Origin: Salirhabdus euzebyi
GTDB lineage: Bacteria; Bacillota; Bacilli; Bacillales; Alkalibacillaceae
Reading direction: 5' to 3'
Assembly: GCF_014207435.1 (NCBI RefSeq)
Contig: NZ_JACHGH010000001.1
Coordinates: 248,001-312,000, forward strand
Length of the DNA: 64,000 nucleotides
The notes under the pieces are model-generated. The model did no database searches. It worked only from the letters and a program-made list of their open reading frames with translations, and was not told where the DNA came from. Position numbers and translations under genes: made by a program. The first letter of the stretch is position 1. The number at the start of each line of letters is the position of its first letter. Shown here in pieces: positions 1 through 7,686 of this stretch.

Positions 1-37
1 AAGCAGTCAAAATGTTAATGGTTTTGACTGCTTTTTT
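1..37 (+). terminator. stem-loop with T tract at window edge
   Basis: AAGCAGTCAAAA (1-12) pairs with TTTTGACTGCTT (22-33) and a T run follows on the plus strand. It overlaps the stop codon of the minus-strand channel gene. It probably ends transcription of a gene left of the window and may act in both directions. Confidence 0.7.
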
Positions 38-812
38 CCTTTATATAAGACTTATTAGCATAAAAATACATCCAGGCCATAAACCCTCCACCACCAATGA
101 GATTTCCGATTGTAACGGGTATTAAATTGTGTATGATCCCGCTTAATGTTACCGAATCCGGATGATTGATGACAAAAGAAATAGCGAAAGTACACATGTT
201 TGCAATACTGTGTTCGTATCCAGAAATAAAAAAACAAAATACTAAAAAAATCATAATAAATATTTTCGTTCCATCTCCTTGAAGTCCCACAGGAAGAAAA
301 AAAGCAAGACAAACAAGCCAATTACAAAGAATACCTCTAAAAAATAATTCGGTTGTTGATATTTGGGTTTTGTTCTGAGCAATTGTTAATAAAAACCTAT
401 TAACAGATTCATCTTGAAATAATCCTGTGAAGTAAATTAATACGGCAAAGAATATGGCACCAATTATATTACCTATGTAACTGTATGCCCACATTTGTCC
501 AACAACAGCCCACTCCATCCTTTTGCGCAAGGCCGCATATGTATAGTAGAATGTATCCCCGGTAAATAAATCTCCACCACCATAAGCTATTAAGATAATA
601 GCTACACCAAAGGTTATTGCTGCAATCGGATAGGTAAAAGGTGAGTGATCCATATAAAAGAAATTCCCGGTGCGAAAAGCAACAATTACGCCAAAACCGA
701 TAAACATACTAGCTAATATTGCTCTTAATAAATAAATAATCGAACTACTTTGAAATGTATCACGACGGGACAAAGCTAATTTCTCAATTTTCGAGAGTGA
801 TTCAGCTTCCAT
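15..812 (-). CDS. formate/nitrite transporter (FNT) family channel
   Basis: A 265-residue polytopic inner-membrane protein of the FNT family (FocA/NirC/YwcJ type), pentameric channels passing formate, nitrite or related small anions. The sequence shows about six hydrophobic segments, a glycine-rich stretch with GGDLFTG near residue 80 and an FNT-like C-terminal GNLIGGGGFMAW region. Length is normal for the family. The start ATG at 812 follows a GGTG-rich stretch as a weak ribosome binding site. The gene stands alone, with a stem-loop at its 3' end, and no nitrite reductase or formate dehydrogenase gene is near, so the substrate cannot be assigned. Confidence 0.85.
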   Translation of the reverse strand: MEAESLSKIEKLALSRRDTFQSSSIIYLLRAILASMFIGFGVIVAFRTGNFFYMDHSPFTYPIAAITFGVAIILIAYGGGDLFTGDTFYYTYAALRKRMEWAVVGQMWAYSYIGNIIGAIFFAVLIYFTGLFQDESVNRFLLTIAQNKTQISTTELFFRGILCNWLVCLAFFLPVGLQGDGTKIFIMIFLVFCFFISGYEHSIANMCTFAISFVINHPDSVTLSGIIHNLIPVTIGNLIGGGGFMAWMYFYANKSYIKEKSSQNH

Positions 813-1114
813 TGTTCAATCACCACACCTAAGTTAATTGATTCAGAGTACCTCATAGAAACATAAAATCAATAAAATCACTATTGCTAATTTCGTACAA
901 AAATTTCATGAACAGCTTTTCCTCCTCTAACTGTATATTGTGTTCTGACATTCTTAAGTTATTCTTTCGATAAAAGCCATCTTATTTAATATGATTATCA
1001 ATTGAGTAGATACACTAACGACATTTCACAATATTGTCTTCGAGAAAGTAGTTTAAAGCTTCGTTTATTTAGTGCGGTGAAATAATCATGCAAGTAAAAG
1101 TGTGTAGGGACGAC
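813..1114. other. intergenic region, no gene seen
   Basis: This AT-rich gap must contain the promoter of the channel gene (minus strand). I found no convincing ORF with a ribosome binding site, no RNA gene and no clear FNR-type palindrome. Confidence 0.5.
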
Positions 1115-1172
1115 AAAAATAGGTGGTTCTTAGAATGCCTAGTATTTTAGCATTCTTGAACCACCTATTTTT
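1115..1172. terminator. long bidirectional stem-loop terminator
   Basis: The arms 1115-1138 and 1150-1172 are nearly perfect reverse complements (core AATAGGTGGTTC / GAACCACCTATT) flanked by A and T runs. It sits at the end of the MATE gene. Confidence 0.85.
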
Positions 1173-2535
1173 AAAGGGTTTGCGCAACTTCTATTCTGTT
1201 TTTTCGTTGAATAAATAATAGACGGAACAGTAATGTTGTTGCACCTGCAGCCAATCCTACAATTAATCCAATCCAATATCCGAAAGGACCAAAGGCTGTA
1301 TAGTTGGCTAAAATGTATCCACTTGGTAATCCAATGACCCAGAAGGAGACAAAAGCCATAATGGTCGTTACATTCACATCTTTATAGCCACGTAATGCTC
1401 CTTGTATAGGTGCCCCAAACGCATCAGATAATTGAAAAAATATAGCGTAAATTATAAATTGGGATCCTAAATGAATAACCTGTTCGTTTTCCGTATAAAG
1501 TTTGATAATTTCCTGATCAAATATATACATAAAAGTCCCACCGAATACAGCCATCGTTAAAGCAGTAGAAATACCGATAATACTGTACTGCTTTGCGTGA
1601 TTAAACCTTTTTGCACCGACTTCATACCCAACTGCTATCGTTAGTGCCATCGCTATGCTTAAAGGCCCCATATAGAGTAATGCTTGGAAGTTCATTGCTG
1701 CTTGGTGAGCTGCTATAGTTTCTGTGTCGTATTGACTCATAAATAACGTAACTGCTGCAAAGATACTCGTTTCAAAAAAGATAGCAAAACCAATCGGAAT
1801 TCCAATTTTTAATTGCTCCCACCATGCTGATAAGGATGGTGGGGAATATTTTTGAAAAATAGAATATCCAGAAAATGGCCTAATTTTCAAAATGACGATT
1901 AGTGAAATAATCATACATATTAAATACGTTAATGATGATGCGACTCCAGCTCCTATACCACCTAAAGTGGGTGCACCGAATTTACCGAAAATAAACATAT
2001 AATTAAATAAAATGTTAATTGGTAGGGAAAGGAGAATAATAAACATAGAAACCCTTGTTTGACCAAGAGCATCAATAAAACAACGAATGACATTGAACAT
2101 AAATAAAGGAATAATACCGAGACCAAGTGCAACTAAATAATATTTTGCTACATGCCGTACTTCTGTTTCTAGACTCATTGTGTTTAATATAGGGTTTAAT
2201 GTAAAAATCCCGATGACGAAAACAATAATGGCTAGAGCAATCGATAAATAAATTCCTTGTTTTACTGCATCCGCTATCTTTTCCTTTTTTTCAGCCCCAA
2301 TTAATTGTGCAACGATTGGGGATAAGGCGAGTAAAATGCCATTTATGCCTGTGAAAACAGGTAGCCAAATACTCGATCCGATAGCTACTCCTGCCAAGTC
2401 AGCTGCACCAGCTCTACCAGACATAATCGTATCGAAAAAATTCATCGAATATAAACCTATTTGTGTAATGAATATGGGGAAGGAAATGATGAGAAATAAT
2501 TTGCATTTTTCCATTAATGTGTTTGTAGGATACAT
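1171..2535 (-). CDS. MATE family multidrug efflux transporter
   Basis: A 454-residue membrane protein with about twelve hydrophobic segments, the length and two-fold layout expected of NorM-type MATE exporters, which expel cationic drugs in exchange for Na+ or H+. The N-terminus has PIFITQIGLYSMNFFDTIMS and residues 35-60 carry the AGAADLAGVAIG segment typical of MATE helix 1-2 regions. It is divergent from murG, with about 125 bp between the starts. No local regulator is present, so inducers and substrates are unknown. The family call is secure from sequence; drug specificity is not. Confidence 0.9.
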   Translation of the reverse strand: MYPTNTLMEKCKLFLIISFPIFITQIGLYSMNFFDTIMSGRAGAADLAGVAIGSSIWLPVFTGINGILLALSPIVAQLIGAEKKEKIADAVKQGIYLSIALAIIVFVIGIFTLNPILNTMSLETEVRHVAKYYLVALGLGIIPLFMFNVIRCFIDALGQTRVSMFIILLSLPINILFNYMFIFGKFGAPTLGGIGAGVASSLTYLICMIISLIVILKIRPFSGYSIFQKYSPPSLSAWWEQLKIGIPIGFAIFFETSIFAAVTLFMSQYDTETIAAHQAAMNFQALLYMGPLSIAMALTIAVGYEVGAKRFNHAKQYSIIGISTALTMAVFGGTFMYIFDQEIIKLYTENEQVIHLGSQFIIYAIFFQLSDAFGAPIQGALRGYKDVNVTTIMAFVSFWVIGLPSGYILANYTAFGPFGYWIGLIVGLAAGATTLLFRLLFIQRKNRIEVAQTL

Positions 2536-2660
2536 AAAAGACTTCCTTTTCTCTTCAATTTCTTTTACGATGATAGAAGGTGTTTGATTACAATCTAAAA
2601 GTTTTAGTAAAAGTGTTTATACTTTTTTAATTTTTTGTCTAAAGAAAGGACGACTGTGCA

Positions 2661-3731
2661 GTGAAAAAGAATAAAACAATCGTTTTTACAGGTGGCGGTA
2701 CAGCAGGTCATGTCGTCGTCAATTTAGCTTTAATACCAGAATTCATAAAAGATGGATGGGACGTACATTATATCGGCTCCCATGCAGGCATTGAGAAAGA
2801 TTTAATAACGCCATTAGAAAAAGTAACCTATCATAGTATATCAACCGGAAAATTACGCCGGTATTTTGATAAAGAAAACTTTAAAGATCCTTTCCGCGTT
2901 TTAAAAGGAACATGGCAATCACTTCGACTTTTAAGAAAAATAAAACCGAATGTTATTTTTTCCAAAGGGGGATTCGTTGCTGTTCCTGTTGTAACTGCTG
3001 CGAAACTAAAAGGTATCCCTGCTTATGTTCATGAGTCCGATTATACTCCTGGGCTTGCTAATAAGCTAGCTTTTCCATTTGCAAAAAAGGTTCTTGCTAC
3101 TTTTCCTGAAACGATGAAATTTCTTCCGGAAAAAAAAGCAGAATGGATTGGTGCTATTATAAGGGAAGAGCTTTTCCAAGGTAAAAAGGAAAAGGGTCTA
3201 CAAATTTGTGATTTTGTTAGTGGAAAACCAGTTATTTTAATTATGGGGGGTAGCACGGGCTCCCAAAAGCTAAATGATATTATTAGAGATAATCTCGATC
3301 AATTGCTTAAAAATTTCCAAATTATTCATATATGTGGAAAAGGAAAAGTGGACGAAACGATCAAGAAGTTTGGTTACATACAGTTTGAGTATGTAAAGGA
3401 TGAGCTTAAGGATTTACTTGCAGCAACAGATTTAGTTGTCTCAAGAGCCGGTTCCAATTCAATCTATGAGTTTTTAGCTTTGCATAAGCCAATGCTGCTT
3501 ATTCCATTATCTAAACAGGCAAGTCGTGGTGATCAAATTTTAAATGCAAATTCATTCAAAAAACAAGGATTTGCCAGTGTGATTGAAGAAGAACAATTAA
3601 CCGAAGAAAGCTTCCTAAACGAGCTAACTAATTTATGGGATGAAAAAGATACCATTATAGACAAGATGCAAGAATACAAAAGCGATAAAACAAAAGAAAA
3701 GGTAATAGAGATGTTAAAACATTTAAACTAG
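2661..3731 (+). CDS. murG: MurG, lipid II-forming N-acetylglucosaminyltransferase
   Basis: A 356-residue peripheral membrane GT-B glycosyltransferase that adds GlcNAc from UDP-GlcNAc to undecaprenyl-PP-MurNAc-pentapeptide, the last cytoplasmic step of peptidoglycan precursor synthesis. The N-terminal glycine loop [10 protein letters not shown] (residues 9-18) is intact, [10 protein letters not shown] forms the second G-loop, and the donor-site region around [11 protein letters not shown] is present. The GTG start follows GAAAGGACG. Unlike the usual location in the division cluster, this copy is isolated next to an exporter and a small membrane protein, as seen in some Bacillaceae. Whether it is the only murG cannot be seen here. 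Confidence 0.92.
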   Translation: MKKNKTIVFTGGGTAGHVVVNLALIPEFIKDGWDVHYIGSHAGIEKDLITPLEKVTYHSISTGKLRRYFDKENFKDPFRVLKGTWQSLRLLRKIKPNVIFSKGGFVAVPVVTAAKLKGIPAYVHESDYTPGLANKLAFPFAKKVLATFPETMKFLPEKKAEWIGAIIREELFQGKKEKGLQICDFVSGKPVILIMGGSTGSQKLNDIIRDNLDQLLKNFQIIHICGKGKVDETIKKFGYIQFEYVKDELKDLLAATDLVVSRAGSNSIYEFLALHKPMLLIPLSKQASRGDQILNANSFKKQGFASVIEEEQLTEESFLNELTNLWDEKDTIIDKMQEYKSDKTKEKVIEMLKHLN

Positions 3732-3751
3732 ATAGAACAGGAGGGGAAACA

Positions 3752-4114
3752 ATGTCGTCATTTTTTTGCCACTATTGTAAGAAAAATATTCGCGATCAAG
3801 ATGAACTTATTACAGCTTCTAGATGGTTTAGTATAAAACCTTTTCATTATCAATGCTTTAAGCAGTTAGAGGAGGAAACGACATCCCAGCGTAATTTATA
3901 TATCCCAGTTAATGGACCATCTGGTATGGTAACTGTTGTCATCATGCTTTTATTATCTGGGTGGATGCTCTTTACAAATACGTTAAACGCTATAGGGGAT
4001 ATGATAGGAATTATTGCTCTTTATCCAGTACTATTAAGGATCATTTCATACTTTACTATCGAATCAAAACTACCTAAATACATCGAAAATAAACCACCTA
4101 TAGATAGGGAATAA
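3752..4114 (+). CDS. small membrane protein with N-terminal zinc-binding motif
   Basis: A 120-residue protein not assigned to a named family. Residues 1-45 contain CHYC near the start and a later HYQC, together a Cys2-His-Cys pattern suggesting a small zinc finger. Residues 50-105 contain two hydrophobic segments. A good GGAGGGG ribosome binding site precedes the ATG, and it starts 20 bp after murG, so the two are probably cotranscribed. A function in the cell envelope is only a guess from that context. Confidence 0.6.
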   Translation: MSSFFCHYCKKNIRDQDELITASRWFSIKPFHYQCFKQLEEETTSQRNLYIPVNGPSGMVTVVIMLLLSGWMLFTNTLNAIGDMIGIIALYPVLLRIISYFTIESKLPKYIENKPPIDRE

Positions 4115-4123
4115 TACTTGGGA

Positions 4124-4160
4124 AAGACTCTTAGCAACTAATCTGCTAAGAGTCTTTTTT
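4124..4160 (+). terminator. rho-independent terminator after murG unit
   Basis: AAGACTCTTAGCA (4124-4136) pairs with TGCTAAGAGTCTT (4144-4156), followed by a T run. Confidence 0.9.
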
Positions 4161-4271
4161 GATAATTCTTTTGTTTGTATCAAAATGTGGGTGGAACGTA
4201 TTGCAAATAATTTGCGATTCTCTTGTGATCAATTTATGATCAAAGTATAAAATACGGAAGGAGCTGTTTTC

Positions 4272-5102
4272 GTGCATCTATCTAGTACAACAACATTACA
4301 TAATGGCGTGAAAATTCCTTGGCTTGGTCTAGGTGTTTACAAAGTGGAGGATGGATCAGAAATTGTCAGTACCGTTAAATCCGCTTTAGAATTAGGGTAC
4401 CGAAGTATAGATACAGCAGCCTTATATGATAATGAAGAGGGTGTAGGGCAAGCAATCCATGAGAGTGGTATTAAACGTGAAGACATTTTTGTTACGACGA
4501 AGGTTTGGAATAGTGATCAAGGATACGAAAACACTTTAAAGGCTTTTGATGAAAGTTTAAAAAAGCTTGGTTTAGATTATGTAGACTTATATCTTATTCA
4601 TTGGCCTGTTCCTGGAAAATATAAAGACACGTGGAAGGCTTTAGAGGAAATTTACACACAAGGAAAAGCAAGAGCAATCGGTGTTAGTAACTTCATGACC
4701 CATCACCTAGAGGATGTGTTAAAGGATGCGAAAGTGAAACCAATGGTAAACCAGGTAGAGTTTCATCCTAAGCTGTATCAAAAAGAATTGCTAGATTACT
4801 GTCGATCAAATAATATTCAATTAGAAGCTTGGTCACCTTTAGCGAGGGGTCGTTATCTAGATGATCCAATACTAACAGAAATTGCCACAAAGTATAATAA
4901 ATCCGTTGCTCAAGTTATGATTCGCTGGGATTATCAACATGGTATTGTTACCATTCCAAAGTCGACAAAAAAACATCGACAAAAAGAAAATGCCGATATA
5001 TTTGATTTTGAATTGACCTTTGAGGATATGGAAAAAATCAATAATCTTAACGAAGATTTTCGAACCGGAAAACATCCAGACGAATTTGACTATGGCGTTT
5101 AA
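4272..5102 (+). CDS. aldo/keto reductase
   Basis: A 276-residue cytosolic (alpha/beta)8-barrel NADPH-dependent oxidoreductase similar to Bacillus YvgN/YtbE, which reduce methylglyoxal and other aldehydes. The catalytic residues are visible: Asp and Tyr in DTAALYDNEEGVG, Lys in FVTTKVWN and His in LYLIHWPVP. The cofactor segment IPKSTKKHRQKEN near the C-terminus is typical. The GTG start is preceded by AAGGAGC. It is a single-gene unit between two terminators. The physiological substrate is not determinable. Confidence 0.92.
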   Translation: MHLSSTTTLHNGVKIPWLGLGVYKVEDGSEIVSTVKSALELGYRSIDTAALYDNEEGVGQAIHESGIKREDIFVTTKVWNSDQGYENTLKAFDESLKKLGLDYVDLYLIHWPVPGKYKDTWKALEEIYTQGKARAIGVSNFMTHHLEDVLKDAKVKPMVNQVEFHPKLYQKELLDYCRSNNIQLEAWSPLARGRYLDDPILTEIATKYNKSVAQVMIRWDYQHGIVTIPKSTKKHRQKENADIFDFELTFEDMEKINNLNEDFRTGKHPDEFDYGV

Positions 5103-5111
5103 GCGATAAAT

Positions 5112-5153
5112 AAATAGGACGGACAGCAAAATAATATGCTGTCCGTCCTATTT
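5112..5153. terminator. perfect 17-bp inverted repeat between convergent genes
   Basis: AAATAGGACGGACAGCA and its exact reverse complement are separated by 8 nt. It lies between the convergent aldo/keto reductase and carbonic anhydrase genes and probably terminates both, although the T tract is interrupted. Confidence 0.75.
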
Positions 5154-5203
5154 ACTTTGTAAATATTAGCGATTTGTGTTGAAAGGAATTTCCCAGGAAA
5201 TAA

Positions 5204-5770
5204 TTATGTGGAATATTCGTAACCGTTGTCGATTAATTGAAGTTTTCCTGTACTTGGATTAATGACAAGACCGTGTATTGGCGTGCTTTTCGGAAAAAGG
5301 GGGTGAGTTCTTAATTTATCAACACTTCTCTTTACGCTTTCTTCTACATTATCAAATCCTGTTAACCATTTTTGTAAATTAATATCCTCCTGCTCTACCT
5401 GTTTAAAAGCTTCTTCTGTTACCCCATGCTCCTGCATTTTTTGAATGATACTGTTTGGATCAATATTTGCCATACCGCAATTATGATGTCCAACAATCAT
5501 CACTTCTTCCGCTCTTAATTCGTATAAAGAGATCAGTATACTTCTAACCACACTGCCGTAAGGGCTAGAAATAATCGCTCCTGCATTTTTAATGATTTTC
5601 ACATCCCCATTTCTTACATTCATTGCTTTTGGCAATAACTCCACTAATCTAGTGTCCATACAGCTAAGAATAACCAGCTTCTTATTAGGATATCGCTCCG
5701 TTTGGTATGGTTCATACTCCTTGTTTTCGACAAATGATGTATTAAAAGTTAAAATTTCATCTAATAACAA
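5204..5770 (-). CDS. beta-class carbonic anhydrase (YtiB-like)
   Basis: A cytosolic zinc enzyme interconverting CO2 and bicarbonate. Starting at the TTG at 5770 gives 188 residues; this start is chosen because AGAAAGGGGG lies 8 nt upstream and because the reading frame further upstream (to 5830) only translates a structured repeat-like sequence. Zinc ligands Cys37 (LSCMDTRL, with the Asp39-Arg41 dyad) and His95/Cys98 (GHHNCGM) are present. It resembles Bacillus YtiB in length and C-terminal HGLVINPSTGKLQLI. A bicarbonate transporter-like gene lies in the same window (41.1 kb), but not adjacent. Confidence 0.9.
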   Translation of the reverse strand: MLLDEILTFNTSFVENKEYEPYQTERYPNKKLVILSCMDTRLVELLPKAMNVRNGDVKIIKNAGAIISSPYGSVVRSILISLYELRAEEVMIVGHHNCGMANIDPNSIIQKMQEHGVTEEAFKQVEQEDINLQKWLTGFDNVEESVKRSVDKLRTHPLFPKSTPIHGLVINPSTGKLQLIDNGYEYST

Positions 5771-5815
5771 TAGGGGTGCCCCCTTTCTAGTTACAAATTT
5801 ATGTCGAGAAAACGT

Positions 5816-5945
5816 CCGTAAGACCCCCACTTCATAGTTGGAGAAGGGATGAAGTTGTCTTCACGGCATAACGAACGTTAGAACCCCGATACGTTTCGCT
5901 ACCAATTAGCGGGATGAAGAAAACCCCCACTAATGAAATTTTCCT
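5816..5945 (-). ncRNA. structured sequence resembling an IS200/IS605 right end or omega-RNA remnant
   Basis: Read on the minus strand, nested stems are visible: an outer stem CCGTGAAGAC (5866-5857) with GTCTTACGG (5824-5816), one bulged base, and an inner perfect stem ACTTCAT/ATGAAGT (5855-5849 with 5835-5829), followed by a GGGG tract. A second GTGGGGG motif lies about 100 bases upstream. The arrangement resembles the right boundary of IS200/IS605 TnpB elements, where the guide RNA scaffold ends. No transposase remnant is visible. It lies in the leader of the carbonic anhydrase gene, same strand, so a cis-regulatory RNA is the main alternative. Confidence 0.4.
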
Positions 5946-6125
5946 TTACGCATTTTCAATCCGATCTAATTGTTCTATTTTTATGATAGCGAATCTACAC
6001 ATGTGAGTGAAGTGAATTGTACTAAATTATATCATCACCTATAACAAGAAAAAATCTTAGGTTTTACGAAACGGAAGGAAAGGAAAGTATAATGAATAAA
6101 CAAAAAAAAGGAAGATAAATTAGGT

Positions 6126-7145
6126 ATGCAATTAATTGAAGCGTATATACCAAATAAACACTATGAGAAAACGGCTGAAAAACTGTTTGCTTTCCCGCAT
6201 AAATCCCATTGGGTATCGGAGGAGTCAGCGGACATTAAATTAGTACGTATGATTGTAGAGCACAAACAAGTGGAAGAAATATTGAATTACTTAGAGGGTG
6301 TTGCAAATGTAGTGGATGGGTTTCAAACAATTCTTTTTCCAGTACAAACATATATTTCAAGAGAGACGTTGAATGAAGATATGCAAAAGGAAAAGGAGAA
6401 AGAAACTACAGAAAGTGAAAATTCCAAACTACAGAGAGCAAGTCGTCAAGAATTAATCCAAACAATCGAAAAAAATAGTTTTATTACGACAAACTATACG
6501 TTACTTATTATTTTATCTGCTGTTGTTGCTACAGTGGGTTTCATAAAAAATAGTGAGGCAGTTGTCATTGGTGCAATGGTTATTGCCCCCATGCTTGGAC
6601 CTGTCATATCAATAGCATTTTCTGCTATTTTAGGTGATTATAAAAAAATTGTAAAAGCAATGGTTACTTTTTTATTCGGTTTCATCATTGTAATTATCAT
6701 ATCAATCTTTTTTAGTTATATATTTAAGATGGGAACTGATACGGATCAGTTTATTGCGCGAACGGAAGTAACGCTTTCTGATTTTATACTTGCATTAGCT
6801 TCTGGTGCAGCAGGTGCGTTAGCCATATTGAATAGAATGTCAGGAAATTTAGTTGGTGTGATGGTCGCAGTTGCATTACTGCCGCCAACAGTAGCATTCG
6901 GGCTCTCTATAGGCCAAGGGCTGTGGGATATGGCATATGGTTCTTTCATGCTCATTATTGTTAATACGACTTGTATTTTATTGTCGGCAATTACTATATT
7001 TTCGATTAGTGGAATACGTCCCGTTCGCTGGTTAGAAGTGAAAAAAGCAAACGTATCAAGAATTAGAGCTACTATTTTTATCGGATCCATAGTTGGATTG
7101 TTAATATTAGTTATACTTATAAGTCAGGGTGTAAAGTTTGAGTAA
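6126..7145 (+). CDS. DUF389 / TIGR00341 family membrane protein
   Basis: A 339-residue protein with a cytosolic N-terminal domain (about residues 1-110), a charged linker and then about six hydrophobic segments carrying the DUF389 signature region with AVVIGAMVIAPMLGPV and LASGAAGALAILNR. Function of the family is not established. AAAGGAAG lies about 12 nt before the ATG, so expression may be modest. It is monocistronic. The family call is confident; a transport role is only suggested by its membrane topology. Confidence 0.85.
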   Translation: MQLIEAYIPNKHYEKTAEKLFAFPHKSHWVSEESADIKLVRMIVEHKQVEEILNYLEGVANVVDGFQTILFPVQTYISRETLNEDMQKEKEKETTESENSKLQRASRQELIQTIEKNSFITTNYTLLIILSAVVATVGFIKNSEAVVIGAMVIAPMLGPVISIAFSAILGDYKKIVKAMVTFLFGFIIVIIISIFFSYIFKMGTDTDQFIARTEVTLSDFILALASGAAGALAILNRMSGNLVGVMVAVALLPPTVAFGLSIGQGLWDMAYGSFMLIIVNTTCILLSAITIFSISGIRPVRWLEVKKANVSRIRATIFIGSIVGLLILVILISQGVKFE

Positions 7146-7201
7146 ATAAATGAATGATGTTTGTTATTTTAGTAAATAGGAAAAATTTTCTTAAAAAACC
7201 A

Positions 7202-7230
7202 TTGACGTTTAATTTTGGAAAATATATAAT
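7202..7230 (+). promoter_or_regulatory. sigma-A-type promoter of the exporter leader
   Basis: TTGACG (7202-7207), a 17-bp spacer and TATAAT (7225-7230) form a near-consensus vegetative promoter. Transcription would begin near 7237, giving a leader of about 450 nt before the first exporter gene. Confidence 0.85.
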
Positions 7231-7271
7231 TTATGAGCAATTAATAAAAATTCGAAAAGGAGGTCACGAAA

Positions 7272-7367
7272 ATGGAAAACAAAAAAATTGTAACTTTGGT
7301 ATCTGCTAACTTAACATCTTATCTCGTGATCTCCGAGCGTCGTTTAAAGGCTAGCTTTGGTTTTTAG
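7272..7367 (+). CDS. 31-residue leader peptide (BmrB-like role)
   Basis: A short ORF beginning MENKKIVTLVSANLTSYLV and ending RLKASFGF, preceded by the strong site AAAGGAGGTCACGAAA. It is the first ORF of the exporter transcript and codons 18-21 contain attenuator segment 2. I infer that translation of this peptide senses ribosome-targeting drugs, as BmrB does in B. subtilis; I cannot show that the peptide sequence itself is homologous to BmrB. Confidence 0.7.
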   Translation: MENKKIVTLVSANLTSYLVISERRLKASFGF

Positions 7368-7431
7368 GTATTGCTATGCTTGTTTTAAGCGTACGTTTAA
7401 AACTAAACGTTTTATTTAATTAGTTATGGAG

Positions 7432-7460
7432 AGGTCACGAATTGTTCGTGACCTTTTTTT
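7432..7460 (+). terminator. attenuator terminator 1
   Basis: AGGTCACGAA (7432-7441), loop TTG, TTCGTGACCT (7445-7454), then seven T residues counting the last stem base. It is a textbook intrinsic terminator located between the leader peptide and the exporter genes. Confidence 0.9.
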
Positions 7461-7495
7461 AATGCGTATACGTCACGGGCGTATGCGCATTTTTT
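7461..7495 (+). terminator. attenuator terminator 2, directly abutting the first
   Basis: AATGCGTATACG (7461-7472) pairs with CGTATGCGCATT (7480-7491) with one G-T pair, followed by a T run. Having a second intrinsic terminator immediately after the first should make basal readthrough very low. Confidence 0.85.
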
Positions 7496-7537
7496 ATATT
7501 CAAAATAAGAAATTGTTCACTGAGGGGAGTGACAGGA

Positions 7538-7651
7538 ATGTTTAAATCATTTCATTTTAATGTATTTATTAAAAAAGAAGGAGGGAAATTTATGCTGCAA
7601 ATATCTTTCAATTGGTTAGGTAAACAAAAACGTAGGATAGATGGCGGATAG
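7538..7651 (+). CDS. small ORF before the exporter genes (37 aa, with internal start)
   Basis: ATG at 7538 follows GAGGGGAGTGACAGG and opens a 37-codon ORF (MFKSFHFNVFIKKEGGKF... ending RRIDGG). Inside it, GAAGGAGGGAAATTT precedes a second in-frame ATG at 7592, which would yield a 19-residue product. It ends 35 bp before the exporter gene. Good ribosome binding sites argue for translation; it could keep ribosomes on the message or be a second regulatory peptide. No family recognised. Confidence 0.5.
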   Translation: MFKSFHFNVFIKKEGGKFMLQISFNWLGKQKRRIDGG

Positions 7652-7686
7652 ATATTCTCAACTTAAAAAAGGAAGGAGAGAATGGA

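Larger units (their letters stand above)
7261..7460 (+). promoter_or_regulatory. ribosome-mediated transcription attenuator
   Basis: Four complementary segments can be read. Segment 1 AGGTCACGAA (7261-7270) overlaps the leader peptide ribosome binding site. Segment 2 TCGTGATCT (7324-7332) is inside the leader ORF. Segment 3 AGGTCACGAA (7432-7441) is an exact copy of segment 1. Segment 4 TTCGTGACCT (7445-7454) is followed by a T run. Pairing 1:2 leaves terminator 3:4 free to form; a ribosome held near the leader start would cover segment 1, letting 2 pair with 3 and abolish the terminator. The precedent is the Bacillus subtilis bmrBCD operon. The pairings are seen; the mechanism is inferred. 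Confidence 0.75.

Noticed and set aside
5771-5830. N-terminal extension of the carbonic anhydrase frame (GTG at 5830)
   Set aside because: It translates the structured repeat-like sequence and has no homology to the enzyme; the TTG at 5770 has an ideal ribosome binding site.
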